Source of the DNA: Neorhizobium vignae | GTDB lineage: Bacteria; Pseudomonadota; Alphaproteobacteria; Rhizobiales; Rhizobiaceae | Direction: 5' to 3' | DNA length: 64,000 bases | Assembly: GCF_000732195.1 (NCBI RefSeq) | Contig: NZ_JNNU01000005.1 | Span: forward strand, 186,001-250,000 | In this document: piece after piece, positions 36,936 to 46,679 of the stretch | How positions within the stretch are numbered: the first letter of the stretch is position 1 | How the letters are laid out: each line of letters begins with the position of its first letter | Translations under genes and position numbers: made by a program | The notes under the pieces: generated by a model | Databases searched by the model: none | What the model was told of the DNA's origin: nothing | The model's input: only the letters and a program-made list of their open reading frames with translations

Positions 36936-37952
36936 ATGCCTCTCGACCGTCCGCTTGCGTTGACCCAGGGCGATCCTGCCGGCATCGGCCCCGATATCAC
37001 GCTTGTCGCCTGGGCCTCGCGCCAGGCATACAATCTGCCGCCTTTCCTCTTCCTCGGCGATCCGGCCGTACTCAGGGCCCGCGCCGTGATGCTCGGCCTC
37101 GACGTGCCGATCCGCGAGGCGGATAGCGACAGCGCGATGTCGATCTTCGGGGACGCCCTGCCCGTGCTGCCAATTGCCGCCGGCGCAGAGATCGCCGCCG
37201 GACAACCGCATGTGGCGACCGCCAAGGGGACGATCCAGGCGATCGAGACCGCCGTTTCGCTCTCGCTTGCAGGCAAGGCCGCCGGCGCAGTCACCAACCC
37301 GATCGCCAAATCCATTCTCTACCAGGCCGGCTTCGGGTTTCCCGGCCACACGGAGTTCCTCGCCGCCCTCGCCGAGCGCGCGACCGGCAAGAAGATCCTG
37401 CCGGTGATGATGCTGGCGGGGCCGAAACTCCGGGCCATTCCGGTGACCATCCATATCCCGCTGAAAGACGTGCCAGCGGCGCTGAACACGGACCTCATCG
37501 CCGAGACCTGCCGTATCGCCCATCACGATCTCAAGACCCGCTTCGGCATCGACAGGCCGCGGCTTGCGGTTGCCGGCCTCAACCCGCATGCGGGCGAGGA
37601 TGGTGCAATCGGCCGCGAGGACCAGGACGTCATCCATCCGGCGATCTTCAAGCTGCGGGCCGAGGGCCTGCATGTCTTCGGGCCGCTGCCGGCCGACACG
37701 ATGTTCCATGACGAGGCGCGCGCCCGTTACGACGTGGCGATCTGCATGTATCACGACCAGGCGCTGATCCCTGCCAAGGCGCTCGGGTTCGACACCTCCG
37801 TTAACGTCACGCTCGGCCTGCCCTTCATCCGCACCTCGCCGGATCACGGCACGGCGTTCGGCATTGCCGGCCAGGGTGTCGCCCGCGAAACCAGCCTTGT
37901 CGAGGCGATCAAGCTCGCCGGCAATCTCGCTCTCACCTCGAAAGCTGCCTGA
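36936..37952 (+). CDS. pdxA: 4-hydroxythreonine-4-phosphate dehydrogenase
   Basis: A 338-residue PdxA for pyridoxal 5'-phosphate synthesis; it oxidises 4-phosphohydroxy-L-threonine with NAD. Motifs include [12 protein letters not shown] at the N terminus, the metal-ligand histidines in [10 protein letters not shown] and MYHDQALIP, and [15 protein letters not shown] lies before ATG 36936. Its stop codon overlaps the rsmA start by one base (TGATG). Confidence 0.96.
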   Translation: MPLDRPLALTQGDPAGIGPDITLVAWASRQAYNLPPFLFLGDPAVLRARAVMLGLDVPIREADSDSAMSIFGDALPVLPIAAGAEIAAGQPHVATAKGTIQAIETAVSLSLAGKAAGAVTNPIAKSILYQAGFGFPGHTEFLAALAERATGKKILPVMMLAGPKLRAIPVTIHIPLKDVPAALNTDLIAETCRIAHHDLKTRFGIDRPRLAVAGLNPHAGEDGAIGREDQDVIHPAIFKLRAEGLHVFGPLPADTMFHDEARARYDVAICMYHDQALIPAKALGFDTSVNVTLGLPFIRTSPDHGTAFGIAGQGVARETSLVEAIKLAGNLALTSKAA

Positions 37953-38785
37953 TGGCCACTCTGGACGGCTTGCCGCCGCTGCGGGACGTGATCCAGCGTC
38001 ACGGGCTCGACGCCAAAAAGGCGCTCGGCCAGAATTTCCTTCTCGACCTCAACCTCACCCAGAAAATCGCCCGCAGTGCCGGACCGCTCGGCGATGCGAC
38101 CGTCTTCGAGGTCGGACCCGGACCCGGCGGCCTGACACGCGCCATCCTGTCGCTCGGCGCGAAAAAGGTGATCGCGGTCGAACGCGACAGCCGCTGCCTG
38201 CCGGCACTCGCCGAAATCGGCGACCATTATCCCGGCCGGCTGGAGGTGATCGAAGGCGACGCGCTGAAGACCGACTTCGCGGCGCTGGCGCCGGAAGGCC
38301 CTATCAAGATCATCGCCAACCTGCCCTACAATGTCGGCACGCAGCTGCTCATCAACTGGCTGCTGCCCGCGCCGGACCAGTGGCCGCCCTTCTGGGAAAG
38401 CCTGACGCTAATGTTCCAGAAGGAAGTCGGCCAGCGGATCGTCGCCGATGAGGAGGACGACCACTACGGCCGCCTCGGCGTGCTCGCCGGCTGGCGCACC
38501 GACGCACACATGGTCTTCGACGTGCCGCCGCAGGCCTTCACGCCGCCGCCGAAGGTGACCTCGACCGTCGTCCACCTGACGCCCCGGACAAATCCCGTGC
38601 CTTGCGACGTCACCAAACTCGAGCGCGTCACCCACGCCGCCTTCGGCCAGCGCCGCAAGATGCTGCGCCAGAGCGTCAAGTCGCTCGGCGGCGAGGCGCT
38701 TCTGGTGAAAGCCGGGATCGACCCGGCGAGGCGGGCGGAAACGCTGTCGGTGGAAGAGTTTGTGCGGCTGGCGAATTGCCTCTGA
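37952..38785 (+). CDS. rsmA: 16S rRNA (adenine1518/1519-N6)-dimethyltransferase (KsgA)
   Basis: A 277-residue KsgA that dimethylates two adenines in helix 45 of 16S rRNA late in 30S assembly. The family motifs [28 protein letters not shown] (SAM site) and [13 protein letters not shown] (catalytic motif IV, NLPY) are all clear. It overlaps pdxA and ends the lpt-pdx operon. Confidence 0.97.
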   Translation: MATLDGLPPLRDVIQRHGLDAKKALGQNFLLDLNLTQKIARSAGPLGDATVFEVGPGPGGLTRAILSLGAKKVIAVERDSRCLPALAEIGDHYPGRLEVIEGDALKTDFAALAPEGPIKIIANLPYNVGTQLLINWLLPAPDQWPPFWESLTLMFQKEVGQRIVADEEDDHYGRLGVLAGWRTDAHMVFDVPPQAFTPPPKVTSTVVHLTPRTNPVPCDVTKLERVTHAAFGQRRKMLRQSVKSLGGEALLVKAGIDPARRAETLSVEEFVRLANCL

Positions 38786-38866
38786 GTGGTTACGCTATAA
38801 CTTGCTATGAGAGACGCCCGATGCGGCCGGTCCCGCGCTCTCAGAAGTGATCACTCTCGTATAGAA

Positions 38867-39618
38867 TTACCAGACGAAATATGAGTACTTCGAGCCGCTA
38901 ACGCCCCACGTGGCATGCTTCCCGGTTGCTTTGTCATACATGACGCCGTCCCGGGTCTCGGTGTATTTCTCTAGAAAAGCGTCCATGCCTTCCACCTTGA
39001 AGATTGCGCCGCTGCCAGATGGGCCCGAATAGGCCTCCATCCAGGAGTTTACGCCCATTTTGGCCATATCATATTTCTCAACGATCCCATCTTTTAGCGC
39101 GGTGGCGAAGGCGCGGGTGTCATCAAGGGAGGCAGGATCGACCCCCCGCTCCAAAGCCGATTCCATTGTCTCCAGCCAGACCTGCTGCCAATCCGCGTCA
39201 TTGTAGCCGGCGGCTATACCCGTAAATGTTTCTCGGACGTTTCCATCGGCATCCTTGTGCTTTGTATAGGTTCCTTCGGCGTCGTAGAAGTTCATGGTGG
39301 CGATTTGCGACGCCGATCCAGTAAAGGTTTCGGTCACGCTGCCGTCATCAGCTTCCTCCTTAGTATACGTCCCTTTGGCGCCATAGATCTGAAGAGCATC
39401 GGCGGCCTTGGAAGCCGTATCGTCGCTGCTCATCCTTGCGGCGATCTCGATGATCGTCCCGATCGCATTGCCGGTCCGCAGCGCGCTGTCGAAACTGCCG
39501 TCAACCTCACCAAGCAGGGCGCCCGCCGCAGAAGGCGCGCGGTTGGCTGCGGCGCGCTCGACGCACCGAAAAGCAGGGATACGGAACCGGCAGACATCGC
39601 ATTTATGGGGAGTAGCAT
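38867..39618 (-). pseudogene. Frameshifted gene for a repeat-containing hypothetical protein
   Basis: An open frame from 39631 gives 254 residues, but its N terminus is poor. The frame that starts at ATG 39618 has AGGAAG just upstream and reads MLLPINAMSAGSVSLLFGAS, which looks real and then breaks. The body (from about LLGEVDGSFDSALRTGNAIG) is in the other frame. Moving between them needs a 2-bp insertion or a 1-bp deletion. Two GC dinucleotide tracts (39535-39540 and 39552-39557) lie in the switch zone. The body has two copies of a GTYTKxxxDxGxVxETFTG repeat. The family is unknown. A sequencing error or slippage-based phase variation would also explain this. Confidence 0.65.
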
Positions 39619-39898
39619 AGGGCTTCCTCATCGTTTTTGATCGCCCGCTTCATTCGGGCTACCTCGATCGGAAGCGTCATGCTTGGCCGCACCGTGGGGC
39701 ACGAATCCCCAATATTTTCTTAATTTCTACCCATAGATGTAGCCCGCCTCAAAGGCGTATTTCTACGGCTTTGTCGGAAAGACTGTCGGTTAGAAACGGA
39801 ACAGGGTCAGTGAGGCAATCGATCTCTCAAAGGCCGCAAACCGCAAGTGCCGGAGATGAATGGGGCAGCACGCTATCCGCGCGCCACCAGCCCCTAGC

Positions 39899-40579
39899 TT
39901 AAAGCTTCGGTTCTTCCGTCAGCAACTCGCTCACAAAGTCGAACAAACCATGCCGCCGGTCGCGGCGGATGCGTTCGGCGTTGACGATGCAGCTGACATG
40001 CCCGAACGCCTCGTCGAGATCGTCGTTGACGATGACGTAGTCGTATTCCCGCCAATGCTCGATCTCGGCGCGCGAGTTCAGGAGCCTGGTGCGGATCACC
40101 TCCTCGCTGTCCTCGGCGCGGCGGTGCAGGCGCGACTGCAGTTCGGTCATGGTCGGCGGCAGCACGAAGATCGAGACGACGTCGGCGGCCATCTTTTCCT
40201 GCAGCTGGCGGGCGCCCTGCCAGTCGATGTCGAACAGCATGTCGCGACCCTCGCTCATCGCCAGTTCCACGGGCTCGCGCGGGGTGCCGTAGAAATTGCC
40301 GTGCACCTCTGCCCATTCGAGCAGGTCGCCGGCGTCGCGCATCTTCTCGAACTGCTGCACGGTGATGAAATGATAGTGCTTGTCGGCGATCTCGCTCGGC
40401 CGCTTGGCCCGGGTTGTGACGCTGATCGAGATTTCGAGGCTGCGATCCGCATCCAGAAGATTGCGGGCGATCGTCGACTTGCCGGCGCCAGACGGCGAGG
40501 AAAGAACCAGCATCAGTCCGCGCCGGGCGATCTTCACGGCCGGGGACGGCTTGCCCTGAGACGATGGGGCCGGGCTCAT
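39899..40579 (-). CDS. gmk: Guanylate kinase
   Basis: A 226-residue GMP kinase with the P-loop [11 protein letters not shown], the GMP-binding segment [17 protein letters not shown], and [11 protein letters not shown]. It makes GDP for nucleotide pools. A 20-residue extension before the kinase core is Pro/Ser-rich, so the start could be a little later. It follows the yicC stop by 3 bp. Confidence 0.96.
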   Translation of the reverse strand: MSPAPSSQGKPSPAVKIARRGLMLVLSSPSGAGKSTIARNLLDADRSLEISISVTTRAKRPSEIADKHYHFITVQQFEKMRDAGDLLEWAEVHGNFYGTPREPVELAMSEGRDMLFDIDWQGARQLQEKMAADVVSIFVLPPTMTELQSRLHRRAEDSEEVIRTRLLNSRAEIEHWREYDYVIVNDDLDEAFGHVSCIVNAERIRRDRRHGLFDFVSELLTEEPKL

Positions 40580-40582
40580 GTC

Positions 40583-41470
40583 TTACTCCAGATTCTGGAC
40601 CTGTTCACGGAACTGGTCGATGACGACTTTCAACTCGATGCCGGCGGATGTGACTGCGGCCGAATTGGACTTCGAACAGATCGTATTCGATTCCCGGTTA
40701 AATTCCTGTGCAAGGAAATCGAGCCGGCGACCCACAGGGCCGCCCTTGTCGATAAGCTCGTTGGCCGCCGCCACATGGGCCTTCAGCCGGTCGATCTCTT
40801 CGCGCAGATCGGCCTTGGTGGCAAGCAGGGCCGCTTCCGCATGCAGCCGGTCGCGGTCGAGCGTCGGCGCCTCCTGGAGAAGCGCTGCGAGCTGGAAGGA
40901 CAGCTTGCGGGCGATCTCTTCCGGCGTGCGGGACGGATCGGTCTCGACGACCTGGGCAAGCTCCGCGATACGGGCGACCTGGCCTTTGAGAACGGCCGCA
41001 AGCGCCGTGCCCTCGCCCTCGCGCATCCGCTGCAGACGGCCGATCGCCTCGTCGAGGCTGCCGAGGATCGCGGTATCGCGGGCTGCGACCGTCTCCTCGT
41101 CCTCTTCCGCCTCGCGGATATCGACCAGGCCGCGAATGCCCATCAGCGTGTCGAGCCTCAGCGGCGACGGATCGACGAGATCGCCGAGTTCGGCGCGCAG
41201 CGCCAGAACCGCTGCCAGCGCATCGCGGTTCAGCACCGCTTCCACCTTGGTCTCGGCAACGGTGAGGGTCAGGGTCGCCTGCAGATTTCCGCGCGAAAAT
41301 TTCTCAGTGATCAGCCGGCGGACGTCCGGCTCCAGCCGTTCGAGGCCGGGCGGCAGGCGCAGCCTTATATCGAGGCCTTTGCCGTTCACCGAGCGCAGTT
41401 CCCATGCATAACGGTTGCGCCCGCTCGTGCCTTCGCTGCGGGCAAAACCGGTCATGGACTGCAATGTCAT
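40583..41470 (-). CDS. YicC family endoribonuclease
   Basis: A 295-residue YicC/YloC-like protein. It begins MTLQSMTGFARSEG, the family signature, and ends VIDQFREQVQNLE. E. coli YicC is an endoribonuclease that affects small-RNA turnover; the biological target here is not known. GGAGACG lies before ATG 41470, and a longer frame to 41599 covers the mltG tail. It is between mltG and gmk. Confidence 0.92.
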   Translation of the reverse strand: MTLQSMTGFARSEGTSGRNRYAWELRSVNGKGLDIRLRLPPGLERLEPDVRRLITEKFSRGNLQATLTLTVAETKVEAVLNRDALAAVLALRAELGDLVDPSPLRLDTLMGIRGLVDIREAEEDEETVAARDTAILGSLDEAIGRLQRMREGEGTALAAVLKGQVARIAELAQVVETDPSRTPEEIARKLSFQLAALLQEAPTLDRDRLHAEAALLATKADLREEIDRLKAHVAAANELIDKGGPVGRRLDFLAQEFNRESNTICSKSNSAAVTSAGIELKVVIDQFREQVQNLE

Positions 41471-41502
41471 CGACGTCTCCAGATCATGCTTTCGAGAAGC
41501 GG

Positions 41503-42696
41503 TCAGTTGCTCTTCGGCGGCTTTTCCGCTTCGTCGCCGTCCGGCTGGCCGTCCACCACTTCCGGGTTGGCGGCGCGCTCGGATTCCATTCTGCGCCAAC
41601 GACGGACGTTGGCATTGTGTTCCTCGAGCGTCGCTGCGAACACATGCCCGCCCGTGCCGTCGGCCACGAAATAGAGGTCCTTGGTTCGCCAGGGATTGGC
41701 AACGGCTTCGAGTGCGGCACGGCCGGGATTGGAGATCGGCGTCGGCGGCAGGCCCTTGATCTGATAGGTGTTGTACGGCGTCGGCTTGACGAGGTCGGAC
41801 TTGAAGATCGGCCGGTCGGAGGGTTTTCCCTCGCCGCCAAAAATGCCGTAGACGATCGTCGGATCCGATTGCAGGCGCATGCCGCGCTGCAGCCGGTTGA
41901 TGAAGACGGAGGCCACATGGGCGCGCTCGTCTTCCTTGCCGGTCTCCTTCTCGACGATCGAGGCGAGTACGACGAATTCTTCCTTGGTCTTGATCGGCAG
42001 GTCCGGGTCGCGACGCTCCCAGATCTGGTCGACCATCTTCTGCTGCGCAACCCGCATCTGCTGGATGATGTCGGCGCGCTTGCTGCCGCGCGAGAACTTG
42101 TAGGTATCCGGCCTCAAGCTTCCCTCAGCCGGCAGTTCGGACGGGAGGTCGCCTTCGAGCACCGCATCCTCGGCGAGACGCAGCATCATCTGCCGCACCG
42201 TCAGGCCCTCCGGCATGACGACCGAATAGAGGATCGACTTGCCCGATTCCAGGATGCCCATGATGTCCTTCATGGAGGCGCGCGCCTTGATCTCGTATTC
42301 GCCGGCCTTCAGCGTCTCGCCCTTGCGCAGGTAGGTCGCCGTCACGTAGCGGAAGACGCGTGCGTCGGAGATGATGCCGTTGCGTTCGAGATTGGTGGCG
42401 ATTTCCGCAAGCCCGTTGCCGGGCCGGACCATGAAATGGGCGTTGGCTTCGAGCGGACCCGGCCGCTGGAAGGCCGAGATCATGTAGTAGAAGCCGGCTA
42501 CCCCGATCACGCAGAGAACGACGACCATGGTCATCACGAAATTCAGGAAGATGACGACCTGGCTGCGCGCCTTCTTGGAACGGCGGGGCGGTTCCGGAAC
42601 GCGCTCGGGCTTCAGGGCCTCATTCGGCGATTTCGGAATAATCGGCCCTCTGCCATTGCCGGGCGGCAACTCAGTGACATGATTCGTATCGTTCAA
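41503..42696 (-). CDS. mltG: Endolytic murein transglycosylase MltG
   Basis: A 397-residue YceG/MltG with a cytoplasmic Pro/Arg-rich N terminus, one membrane helix (about residues 47-75) and the catalytic domain. The active-site Glu is in LASIVEKETG, and the C-terminal DLYFVADGTGGHVF block is typical. It cuts nascent glycan strands and ends their growth. The start is TTG at 42696, preceded by GGGGGG; no ATG in the right place gives a full N terminus. Confidence 0.92.
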   Translation of the reverse strand: MNDTNHVTELPPGNGRGPIIPKSPNEALKPERVPEPPRRSKKARSQVVIFLNFVMTMVVVLCVIGVAGFYYMISAFQRPGPLEANAHFMVRPGNGLAEIATNLERNGIISDARVFRYVTATYLRKGETLKAGEYEIKARASMKDIMGILESGKSILYSVVMPEGLTVRQMMLRLAEDAVLEGDLPSELPAEGSLRPDTYKFSRGSKRADIIQQMRVAQQKMVDQIWERRDPDLPIKTKEEFVVLASIVEKETGKEDERAHVASVFINRLQRGMRLQSDPTIVYGIFGGEGKPSDRPIFKSDLVKPTPYNTYQIKGLPPTPISNPGRAALEAVANPWRTKDLYFVADGTGGHVFAATLEEHNANVRRWRRMESERAANPEVVDGQPDGDEAEKPPKSN

Positions 42697-42887
42697 CCGC
42701 GCCCCCCGGGGTTAACGCCCCCTACAGACTCAAAGACTTGCAACCCGCTGTTTGGCCAACCAATGCGGCGAAAAACAGGTCCAGAAGATGATACGAGCCG
42801 GCTCGCGAGTCCAGCCGGCATATGTTTCAGCGCCAGAAACAATCGAGGCCCTGAAAATCCGGCCCCGAAAGCTCAGGCCCCAAAGGA

Positions 42888-44150
42888 TCAGGCTTCGTAG
42901 CGGCGCAGCACGAGAGATGCGTTGGTGCCGCCGAAACCGAAGGAGTTCGACAGCGCGACGTTGATCTCGCGCTTGCGCGCCTTGTACGGCACGAGGTCGA
43001 TCGCCGTCTCGACATCGGGATTGTCGAGGTTGAGCGTCGGCGGCGCGATGTTGTCGCGAATGGCGAGCGCCGAGAAGATCGCTTCGACCGCGCCGGCAGC
43101 CCCGAGAAGATGGCCGATCGCCGACTTGGTCGACGACATGGAGATCTTCGAAGCTGCGTTGCCGACCAGACGCTCGACCGCGCCGAGCTCGATCGTGTCG
43201 GCCATGGTCGAAGTGCCGTGGGCATTGATGTAGTCGAGGTCCGACGCCGAGAGACCCGCACGTTTCAGCGCCGCCGTCATGCAGCGGAACGCACCGTCGC
43301 CGTCTTCCGAAGGCGCGGTGATGTGGAATGCGTCGCCGGACATGCCGTAGCCGACCACTTCCGCATAGATCTTGGCGCCGCGGGCCTTGGCATGTTCCAG
43401 CTCTTCCAGAACCACGATGCCGGCGCCTTCGCCCATGACGAAACCGTCGCGGTCACGGTCATAGGGGCGCGAGGCCTTCTGCGGATCGTCGTTGTGCTGG
43501 GTCGAAAGCGCCTTGCAGGCGGCGAAACCGGCCAGCGAAATGCGGCAGATCGGCGATTCCGCACCGCCGGCGACCATCACCTCGGCATCGCCGAAGGCGA
43601 TCATCCGGGCCGCGTCGCCGATCGCGTGCGCCCCGGTGGAACAGGCCGTGACGACGGCGTGGTTCGGACCGCGCAGCTTGTGGCGGATCGACACCTGCCC
43701 GGAGACGAGGTTGATCAGCCGGCCGGGAATGAAGAAGGGCGAGATGCGGCGCGGGCCCTTGTCGCGCAGCGTATAGCCTGCCTCGACAATGCCTTCGAGG
43801 CCGCCGATGCCCGAGCCGATCAGCACGCCGGTGGCGATCTGGTCCTCGTCGGTCTTCGGATGCCAGCCGGCATCTTCGAGCGCCATGTCGGCGGCGGCCA
43901 CACCGTAGATGATGAAGGGATCGACCTTGCGCTGTTCCTTCGGCTCCATCCACTGGTCCACGTTGAACGTGCCATCGGAACCGTCGCCGACAGGAATACG
44001 GCAGGCGATCTTTGCGGGAAGGTCTTCGACCTCGAATTCAGTGACGACGCGAGCGGAGTTCTCGCCGGCCAGCAAGCGCGACCAGCTGATTTCCGTTCCG
44101 CATCCGAGAGGAGATACCATGCCGGTACCGGTGATAACGACCCGTCTCAT
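42888..44150 (-). CDS. fabF: Beta-ketoacyl-ACP synthase II (FabF)
   Basis: A 420-residue KAS II. Catalytic Cys170 lies in VVTACSTGAHAIGDA, and the two His are in NAHGTSTMADTIE and SAIGHLLGAAGAVEAIF. It elongates acyl-ACP, including the unsaturated intermediate. It follows acpP in the minus-strand order acpP-fabF-mltG-yicC-gmk, with a hairpin between it and acpP that may let through only part of transcription. Confidence 0.96.
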   Translation of the reverse strand: MRRVVITGTGMVSPLGCGTEISWSRLLAGENSARVVTEFEVEDLPAKIACRIPVGDGSDGTFNVDQWMEPKEQRKVDPFIIYGVAAADMALEDAGWHPKTDEDQIATGVLIGSGIGGLEGIVEAGYTLRDKGPRRISPFFIPGRLINLVSGQVSIRHKLRGPNHAVVTACSTGAHAIGDAARMIAFGDAEVMVAGGAESPICRISLAGFAACKALSTQHNDDPQKASRPYDRDRDGFVMGEGAGIVVLEELEHAKARGAKIYAEVVGYGMSGDAFHITAPSEDGDGAFRCMTAALKRAGLSASDLDYINAHGTSTMADTIELGAVERLVGNAASKISMSSTKSAIGHLLGAAGAVEAIFSALAIRDNIAPPTLNLDNPDVETAIDLVPYKARKREINVALSNSFGFGGTNASLVLRRYEA

Positions 44151-44208
44151 CGCCAGTGCCCTACCCTATAATTTTTCTCGATTTTCAGGGCCCAAGCCCC
44201 AATTGCTG

Positions 44209-44234
44209 AAACGGCCCGAACAAGCGGGCCGTTT
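44209..44234 (-). terminator. Hairpin terminator or attenuator between acpP and fabF
   Basis: AAACGGCCCG (44209-44218) pairs perfectly with 44225-44234, leaving a 6-nt loop. On the minus strand a short U-run follows. acpP is usually expressed far more than fabF, and a partial terminator here would suit that. Confidence 0.75.
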
Positions 44235-44276
44235 TCGGGATCTGCCTTGCGGCTCATCCCCACTATGTCGGGTTGA

Positions 44277-44513
44277 TCAGGCCTGGGCCTTCTCGATGAA
44301 CTTCACAGCGTCGCCGACGGTCAGGATGGAATCGGCAGCGTCGTCAGGGATTTCAACGCCGAATTCTTCCTCGAAAGCCATGACCAGTTCGACGGTGTCG
44401 AGCGAGTCCGCACCGAGGTCGTCGATGAAGCTTGCGCCTTCGACGACTTTGTCGGCGTCAACGCCGAGGTGGTCAATAACAATTTTCTTAACGCGTTCTG
44501 CGATATCGCTCAT
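44277..44513 (-). CDS. acpP: Acyl carrier protein
   Basis: A 78-residue, strongly acidic ACP. The phosphopantetheine attachment Ser37 is in [13 protein letters not shown]. It carries growing acyl chains for fatty acid and lipid A synthesis. ATG 44513 follows GAGGAAA; the frame extends upstream but without typical ACP sequence. Alone between fabG (287 bp upstream) and fabF. Confidence 0.97.
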   Translation of the reverse strand: MSDIAERVKKIVIDHLGVDADKVVEGASFIDDLGADSLDTVELVMAFEEEFGVEIPDDAADSILTVGDAVKFIEKAQA

Positions 44514-44800
44514 GTCGGTTTCCTCGACCTTTGTCTTTATCGAATGCCCGATCGGCATCCGCACCCTGTTAAAAACCTGCGACCGCCGCTTGTTCAGCGC
44601 CGATGCGGGCAAACCCGTTCTCCCCTTTTCAGGTTCCGATCCTATTGCACTCACGCAATATGACGGCCTGCATTTCAGGGTGACCATTCACAGTCATGGC
44701 CCGCTTAACATGGTTTCCGTGTTCAGCAAAGCCAGAATTTGTTCCATTGCACAGCCGCCAACAACCGATTGTAACGTGTTTTCTCGAAGGCGGCACTCAA

Positions 44801-45538
44801 TCAGATCATCGCCATGCCGCCGTTGACATGCAGGGTCTGGCCGGTGACGTAACCCGCCTCGCTGGAGGCGAGATAAAGGACCGCAGACGCGATGTCCGAT
44901 CCGGCGCCCATGCGCTTCATCGGAATGGCGCCGAGGATCGCTTCCTTCTGCTTGTCATTCAGCTTGCCGGTCATGGCGCTGTCGATGAAGCCCGGCGCGA
45001 CGCAGTTGACCGTCACGTTGCGGGTGGCGATTTCCTGGGCGAGCGACTTCGAAAACCCGATCATGCCGGCCTTGGAGGCGCAGTAGTTGGTCTGGCCCGG
45101 ATTGCCGGTGACGCCGACCACGGAGGTGATGTTGATGATGCGGCCGTAGCGGCGGCGCATCATCGGATGGGTGAGTTCGCGGGTCAGGCGGAAGACCGCC
45201 GTGAGGTTGACTTCGAGCACCGCATCCCAGTCATCGTCGCTCATGCGCACGAAGAGGCCGTCCTTGGTAATGCCGGCATTGTTGACGAGGATGTCGACGC
45301 CTTCGAGCTCGGCCTCGGCCTTTTCGCCGAGCGCCTTCACTTCGGCGCGGTCCGAGAGGTTGGCCGGAAAGATCTTGACCCGGTCGCCGAGTTCGGCGGC
45401 GAGTGCCTCGAGCTTCTCGACGCGCGTGCCGTGCAGGCCGACGGTGGCGCCCTGCTTATGGAGCATCCGGGCGATCTCTTCGCCGAGCCCGCCGGTTGCG
45501 CCCGTCACCAATGCCTTGCGGCCGGTCAAATCAAACAT
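44801..45538 (-). CDS. fabG: 3-oxoacyl-ACP reductase (FabG)
   Basis: A 245-residue classical short-chain dehydrogenase. The NADPH motif is TGATGGLG, the Ser-Tyr-Lys triad sits in NITSVVG and NYCASKAG, and LVNNAGIT is present. It reduces beta-ketoacyl-ACP. AAGGA lies before ATG 45538. It follows fabD by 28 bp and clearly belongs to the fab cluster. Confidence 0.96.
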   Translation of the reverse strand: MFDLTGRKALVTGATGGLGEEIARMLHKQGATVGLHGTRVEKLEALAAELGDRVKIFPANLSDRAEVKALGEKAEAELEGVDILVNNAGITKDGLFVRMSDDDWDAVLEVNLTAVFRLTRELTHPMMRRRYGRIINITSVVGVTGNPGQTNYCASKAGMIGFSKSLAQEIATRNVTVNCVAPGFIDSAMTGKLNDKQKEAILGAIPMKRMGAGSDIASAVLYLASSEAGYVTGQTLHVNGGMAMI

Positions 45539-45566
45539 GATCGTGTTCCTTCGCGTGTCTTTGGTT

Positions 45567-46514
45567 TCAGCCGAGAATGGCTGCGAGCGCGGCTTCGATA
45601 TCGGCCGGCGTGTTGACGGCAATGCCGGAGATATTCTTGTCGATGCGGCGGGCAAGACCGGTCAGCACTTTTCCCGAGCCGATCTCGTAGAGCGTGATGA
45701 CGCCGTTGGCGCCGAACCATTCCACCGTCTCGCGCCAGCGCACCTGGCCCGTCACCTGGGTGACCAGCAGCCTGGCGATCTCGTCGGCATCGTAGACCGG
45801 CATGGCACGCACGTTTGCGACGACCGGCACGACCGGGTTGTTCTTCTCCACCTTGTCGAGCGCGTGGCGCATGGCGTCGGCCGCCGGCGCCATCAGGTCG
45901 CTGTGGAAGGGTGCGGAGACCGGCAGCATGATGGCGCGCTTGGCGCCCTTCTCGGTCGCAAGCGCCGCAGCCTTTTCGACCGCCGCCTTGGAGCCGGAGA
46001 TGACCAGCTGGCCGCCGCCATTGTCGTTGGCGATCTGGCAGACGCCGGCATCGCGCGCTTCAGCGCAGATCGCATCGACGTCACCGTGTTCGAGACCGAT
46101 GATCGCCGCCATGGCGCCCTGCCCGACCGGAACTGCCGACTGCATCGCGTCGCCGCGGATGCGCAGCAGCCGCGCCGTATCGGCGAGCGAGAAGGTGCCG
46201 GCGGCACACAGCGCCGAATATTCGCCGAGCGAATGGCCGGCGACGAACGCCACCTTGTCGGCGAGCTTCAGGCCTCGCGCTTCCATGACCCTGATCGCCG
46301 CGACAGAAACGGCCATCAGTGCCGGCTGCGCATTGGCGGTCAGCGTCAGGGTTTCTTCCGGCCCGTTCCACATAACGTCGGAGAGCTTCTGGCCGAGCGC
46401 CTCGTCGACTTCATCGAAGACGGCACGAGCTTCGGGAAAAGCCTCCGCCAGATCCTTGCCCATGCCGACAGCCTGGCTGCCCTGGCCGGGGAACGTGAAT
46501 GCGATCGTGCTCAT
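45567..46514 (-). CDS. fabD: Malonyl-CoA--ACP transacylase
   Basis: A 315-residue FabD that loads malonyl groups on ACP. Catalytic Ser95 is in VAGHSLGEYSAL and the N-terminal FPGQGSQAVGMG loop is complete. It is the first gene of the minus-strand fab cluster and diverges from the Tas-like reductase across 165 bp. Confidence 0.97.
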   Translation of the reverse strand: MSTIAFTFPGQGSQAVGMGKDLAEAFPEARAVFDEVDEALGQKLSDVMWNGPEETLTLTANAQPALMAVSVAAIRVMEARGLKLADKVAFVAGHSLGEYSALCAAGTFSLADTARLLRIRGDAMQSAVPVGQGAMAAIIGLEHGDVDAICAEARDAGVCQIANDNGGGQLVISGSKAAVEKAAALATEKGAKRAIMLPVSAPFHSDLMAPAADAMRHALDKVEKNNPVVPVVANVRAMPVYDADEIARLLVTQVTGQVRWRETVEWFGANGVITLYEIGSGKVLTGLARRIDKNISGIAVNTPADIEAALAAILG

Positions 46515-46679
46515 GGGGATGATTTCCTTCCCTTATGTTTTGCCCTCTCCATTCACATTCCGGCCCGGAGAGTCAAGGGCGGCGCGGTTTTCGGGGCCTT
46601 TTCCGGCCTCTTGTCCCCTTGCGCTTCGTCAAATCGCGCTTAGAGTGCCGCCGACTTTTTAAGGACGGGATCTGTTGGC

